A DNA stretch of 64,000 nt from Metasolibacillus sp. (GTDB lineage Bacteria > Bacillota > Bacilli > Bacillales_A > Planococcaceae), in NCBI RefSeq assembly GCF_025291715.1, contig NZ_JAMBIZ010000014.1, forward strand, positions 1 through 64,000, in the 5' to 3' direction. Both the position numbers and the translations under genes were made by a program. Positions 62,621-64,000 of this stretch are shown here, piece after piece. The notes beneath the pieces were generated by a model. The model was not told the origin of the DNA, made no database searches, and saw nothing but the letters and a program-made list of their open reading frames with translations. Position 1 is the stretch's first letter; each line of letters opens with the position of its first letter.

Positions 62621-63178
62621 GTGAAGGTTTTGTCTGAACAAGTATATACGACTAAAGAAGCAATGCTTTATAGCCAAAGAACGGCACAACTGTCCAAAGC
62701 GTTATGGAAGGCAGTTGAAAAAGACTGGCAGCTATGGATTAAGCCCTACGACTTAAATATTAATGAACATCATATTTTATGGATTTCATTTCATTTGCAA
62801 GGTGCATCGATTTCAGATGTTGCGAAATTTGGCGTAATGCATGTTTCTACAGCCTTTAATTTTTCGAAAAAATTAGAAGAGCGTGGCTTATTGAAATTTT
62901 CGAAACGTGATGATGATAAGCGTAATACATATGTGGAATTAACAGAAGCTGGCTCGCAGCTCATCACGAAGATGAATGAGCATTATCATGATACACCACA
63001 CTGCATTTTAGATGGTTCTCTACCTTTGCGAGAGCTTTATGGCAGATTCCCAGAATTTTTAGATGTCATGGCGGTTATTCGCAATATTTATGGTGATGAC
63101 TTTATTCAAATTTTTGAACGCTCATTTAAAAATTTTAAAGATAATTTTGATCAAGTGCACTCATCTTCCCAGCAATAA
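62621..63178 (+). CDS. hpr: MarR-family regulator Hpr/ScoC
   Basis: A 185-residue ScoC. The stretch [15 protein letters not shown], then [12 protein letters not shown] and [21 protein letters not shown], is near-identical to the Bacillus protein, a transition-state repressor of proteases, motility and peptide uptake. Start GTG 62621 (TTG 62633 possible). Its partner promoters are outside the window. Confidence 0.92.
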   Translation: MKVLSEQVYTTKEAMLYSQRTAQLSKALWKAVEKDWQLWIKPYDLNINEHHILWISFHLQGASISDVAKFGVMHVSTAFNFSKKLEERGLLKFSKRDDDKRNTYVELTEAGSQLITKMNEHYHDTPHCILDGSLPLRELYGRFPEFLDVMAVIRNIYGDDFIQIFERSFKNFKDNFDQVHSSSQQ

Positions 63179-63194
63179 TATGAACAGATGCTAA

Positions 63195-63234
63195 AGGGCG
63201 TGTCCAAAAAGATAATACTTTTTTGGACACGCCC
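63195..63234 (+). terminator. hpr terminator hairpin (repeat family)
   Basis: GGGCGTGTCCAAAAAG pairs with CTTTTTTGGACACGCCC; followed by ATTTTC. Confidence 0.8.
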
Positions 63235-63322
63235 ATTTTCAGTAAATTGAAAACAATAGCTATTTTATCGCTTTTTCTTTACAATAGTGATACGAAATTA
63301 TTGACTAGAAAGAAGGTGCTTT

Positions 63323-63865
63323 ATGCACTGCTGGAAAACAATTAACGTTGCATCTGAATATGGCATTTTACGGCTTACCTTATTAGCCGTGCTAACATTT
63401 GTTGCTGTTTTTTGCTCATCCTATGTATTAACAAGCTTACAATTGCGCGCACCACATACAGATCGATACATGCTGTTATTTTTTATTGCTTTTTTGCTGC
63501 TATATCCGCTTCATAAAGCGTTTCATTATATACCATTATTCGATTATCGAGGGAAAATGAAATTTCGCTGGAAAAAAATTTTCCGCTTTGTTCCTATTTT
63601 GCGTATGCGCTTGCTAGAGCCAATTTCTAAAAAGCGTTATATATTTGCATTGCTGGCACCTTTTTTATTGTTAAATAGCCTGTTTTTAGCAATTGCAATA
63701 TTTTTCCCTTTATACTCACACTATGCTTGCCTACTACTAGGTTTTCATAGTAGCATATGTTTAATTGATTTAATCAATGCTAAGCATTTATTGCGTGCAC
63801 CTGCCAATGCATTAATTGAAGAAACGCCTAGAGGCTACGAAATATTAATACCATCTGTACTGTAG
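63323..63865 (+). CDS. DUF3267 membrane protein
   Basis: A 180-residue protein with four hydrophobic segments. H-K-A-F-H-Y-I near residues 65-71 resembles an HExxH-like metal site without the glutamate, and D-L-I-N near 155 could supply a third ligand, as in DUF3267 (site-2-protease-like) proteins. Activity is uncertain because the catalytic glutamate is not seen. AGAAGGTGC precedes the ATG. Confidence 0.72.
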   Translation: MHCWKTINVASEYGILRLTLLAVLTFVAVFCSSYVLTSLQLRAPHTDRYMLLFFIAFLLLYPLHKAFHYIPLFDYRGKMKFRWKKIFRFVPILRMRLLEPISKKRYIFALLAPFLLLNSLFLAIAIFFPLYSHYACLLLGFHSSICLIDLINAKHLLRAPANALIEETPRGYEILIPSVL

Positions 63866-63934
63866 CTATAACTTGTCTTACTAGTTACATATTTGGTATG
63901 CTTGACGATGAATCGAAAGAGAGGAGGAATAGGC

Positions 63935-64000
63935 TTGCTATTAGTAGTAATTATATTATTCTCTGTATTTTATTTATTTCAAATAAACCGCATGACCTAT
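63935..64000 (+). CDS. start of a membrane-anchored protein, partial
   Basis: TTG 63935 with GAGGAGGA six bases before it begins a 22-codon stretch, L-L-V-V-I-I-L-F-S-V-F-Y-L-F, one membrane helix, then basic residues; it runs off the edge. An in-frame ATG at 63908 has no ribosome site. Identity unknown. Confidence 0.5.
   Translation, partial: MLLVVIILFSVFYLFQINRMTY

Overview
The window reads as chromosome of a low-GC Gram-positive of the Bacillales, most like Lysinibacillus, Solibacillus or a close Planococcaceae/Caryophanaceae genus. This rests on Bacillus-type gene order (crh-whiA-yvcK-rapZ-nudix-trxB; hisZGDBHF(IE); hprK-lgt-ppaX-yvoF; hemEHY; ecsAB-hit-trpP-yhaH-hpr), strong AGGAGG-type ribosome sites, frequent TTG/GTG starts and AT-rich intergenic DNA. 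The genus is inferred, not proven.

Region 1 (1 to about 13,020) is the integrase-proximal end of a temperate siphovirus-type prophage; the structural genes must lie left of the window. A tyrosine integrase and an S24-type repressor read rightward. Everything else reads leftward as one dense, overlapping early operon: Cro-like and DUF771 regulators, micro-ORFs, Gp157, an AP2-domain protein, a RecA-like ATPase, a DUF669 single-strand-binding-like protein, a D5-type primase-helicase, YopX, an ERCC4 nuclease and a PP-loop enzyme cut by the edge. The lysogeny switch is well resolved, with two promoters and operators of the form AACG-N6-CGTT. An iteron cluster (GGGTTAC) at the end of the primase-helicase gene looks like the phage origin. 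The most striking signal is a dispersed 11-bp motif, CTGTGGANGGC (or CTGTGGAGGAC), present 12 times over 11 kb on both strands, inside genes and in several reading frames. I found no exact copy in the other 51 kb.

Region 2 (13,021 to 26,700) starts with an apparently free-standing structured RNA, possibly with a pseudoknot, that has its own terminator. It continues with crh-whiA-yvcK-rapZ-nudix, trxB, a TPR protein and a compact histidine operon in which hisA is absent: hisH and hisF overlap by one base. Upstream of hisZ is a 14-copy, 20-bp tandem array.

Region 3 (26,100 to 45,500) holds yvoF-ppaX-lgt-hprK, cytochrome c-551, a YitT protein, an EAL/HDOD protein, an enoyl-CoA hydratase, luxS, a DedA protein, an S9 peptidase, a Sel1-repeat protein, a long-chain acyl-CoA ligase behind a FadR-like operator, a Bce-type peptide-sensing/transport module, and divergent lplJ/yhfH separated by a perfect 13-bp inverted repeat.

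Region 4 (45,600 to 64,000) carries yhgE with its TetR regulator and matching operators, a lipoprotein/two-component/YtkA-like cluster, a DUF318 permease with its TIGR03943 partner, heme genes hemEHY with divergent hmoB and a Fur-like box, ecsAB, hit, trpP behind a TRAP-type triplet leader, yhaH, hpr/scoC and a DUF3267 membrane protein. A family of related GC-rich hairpins punctuates many intergenic gaps of the host part.
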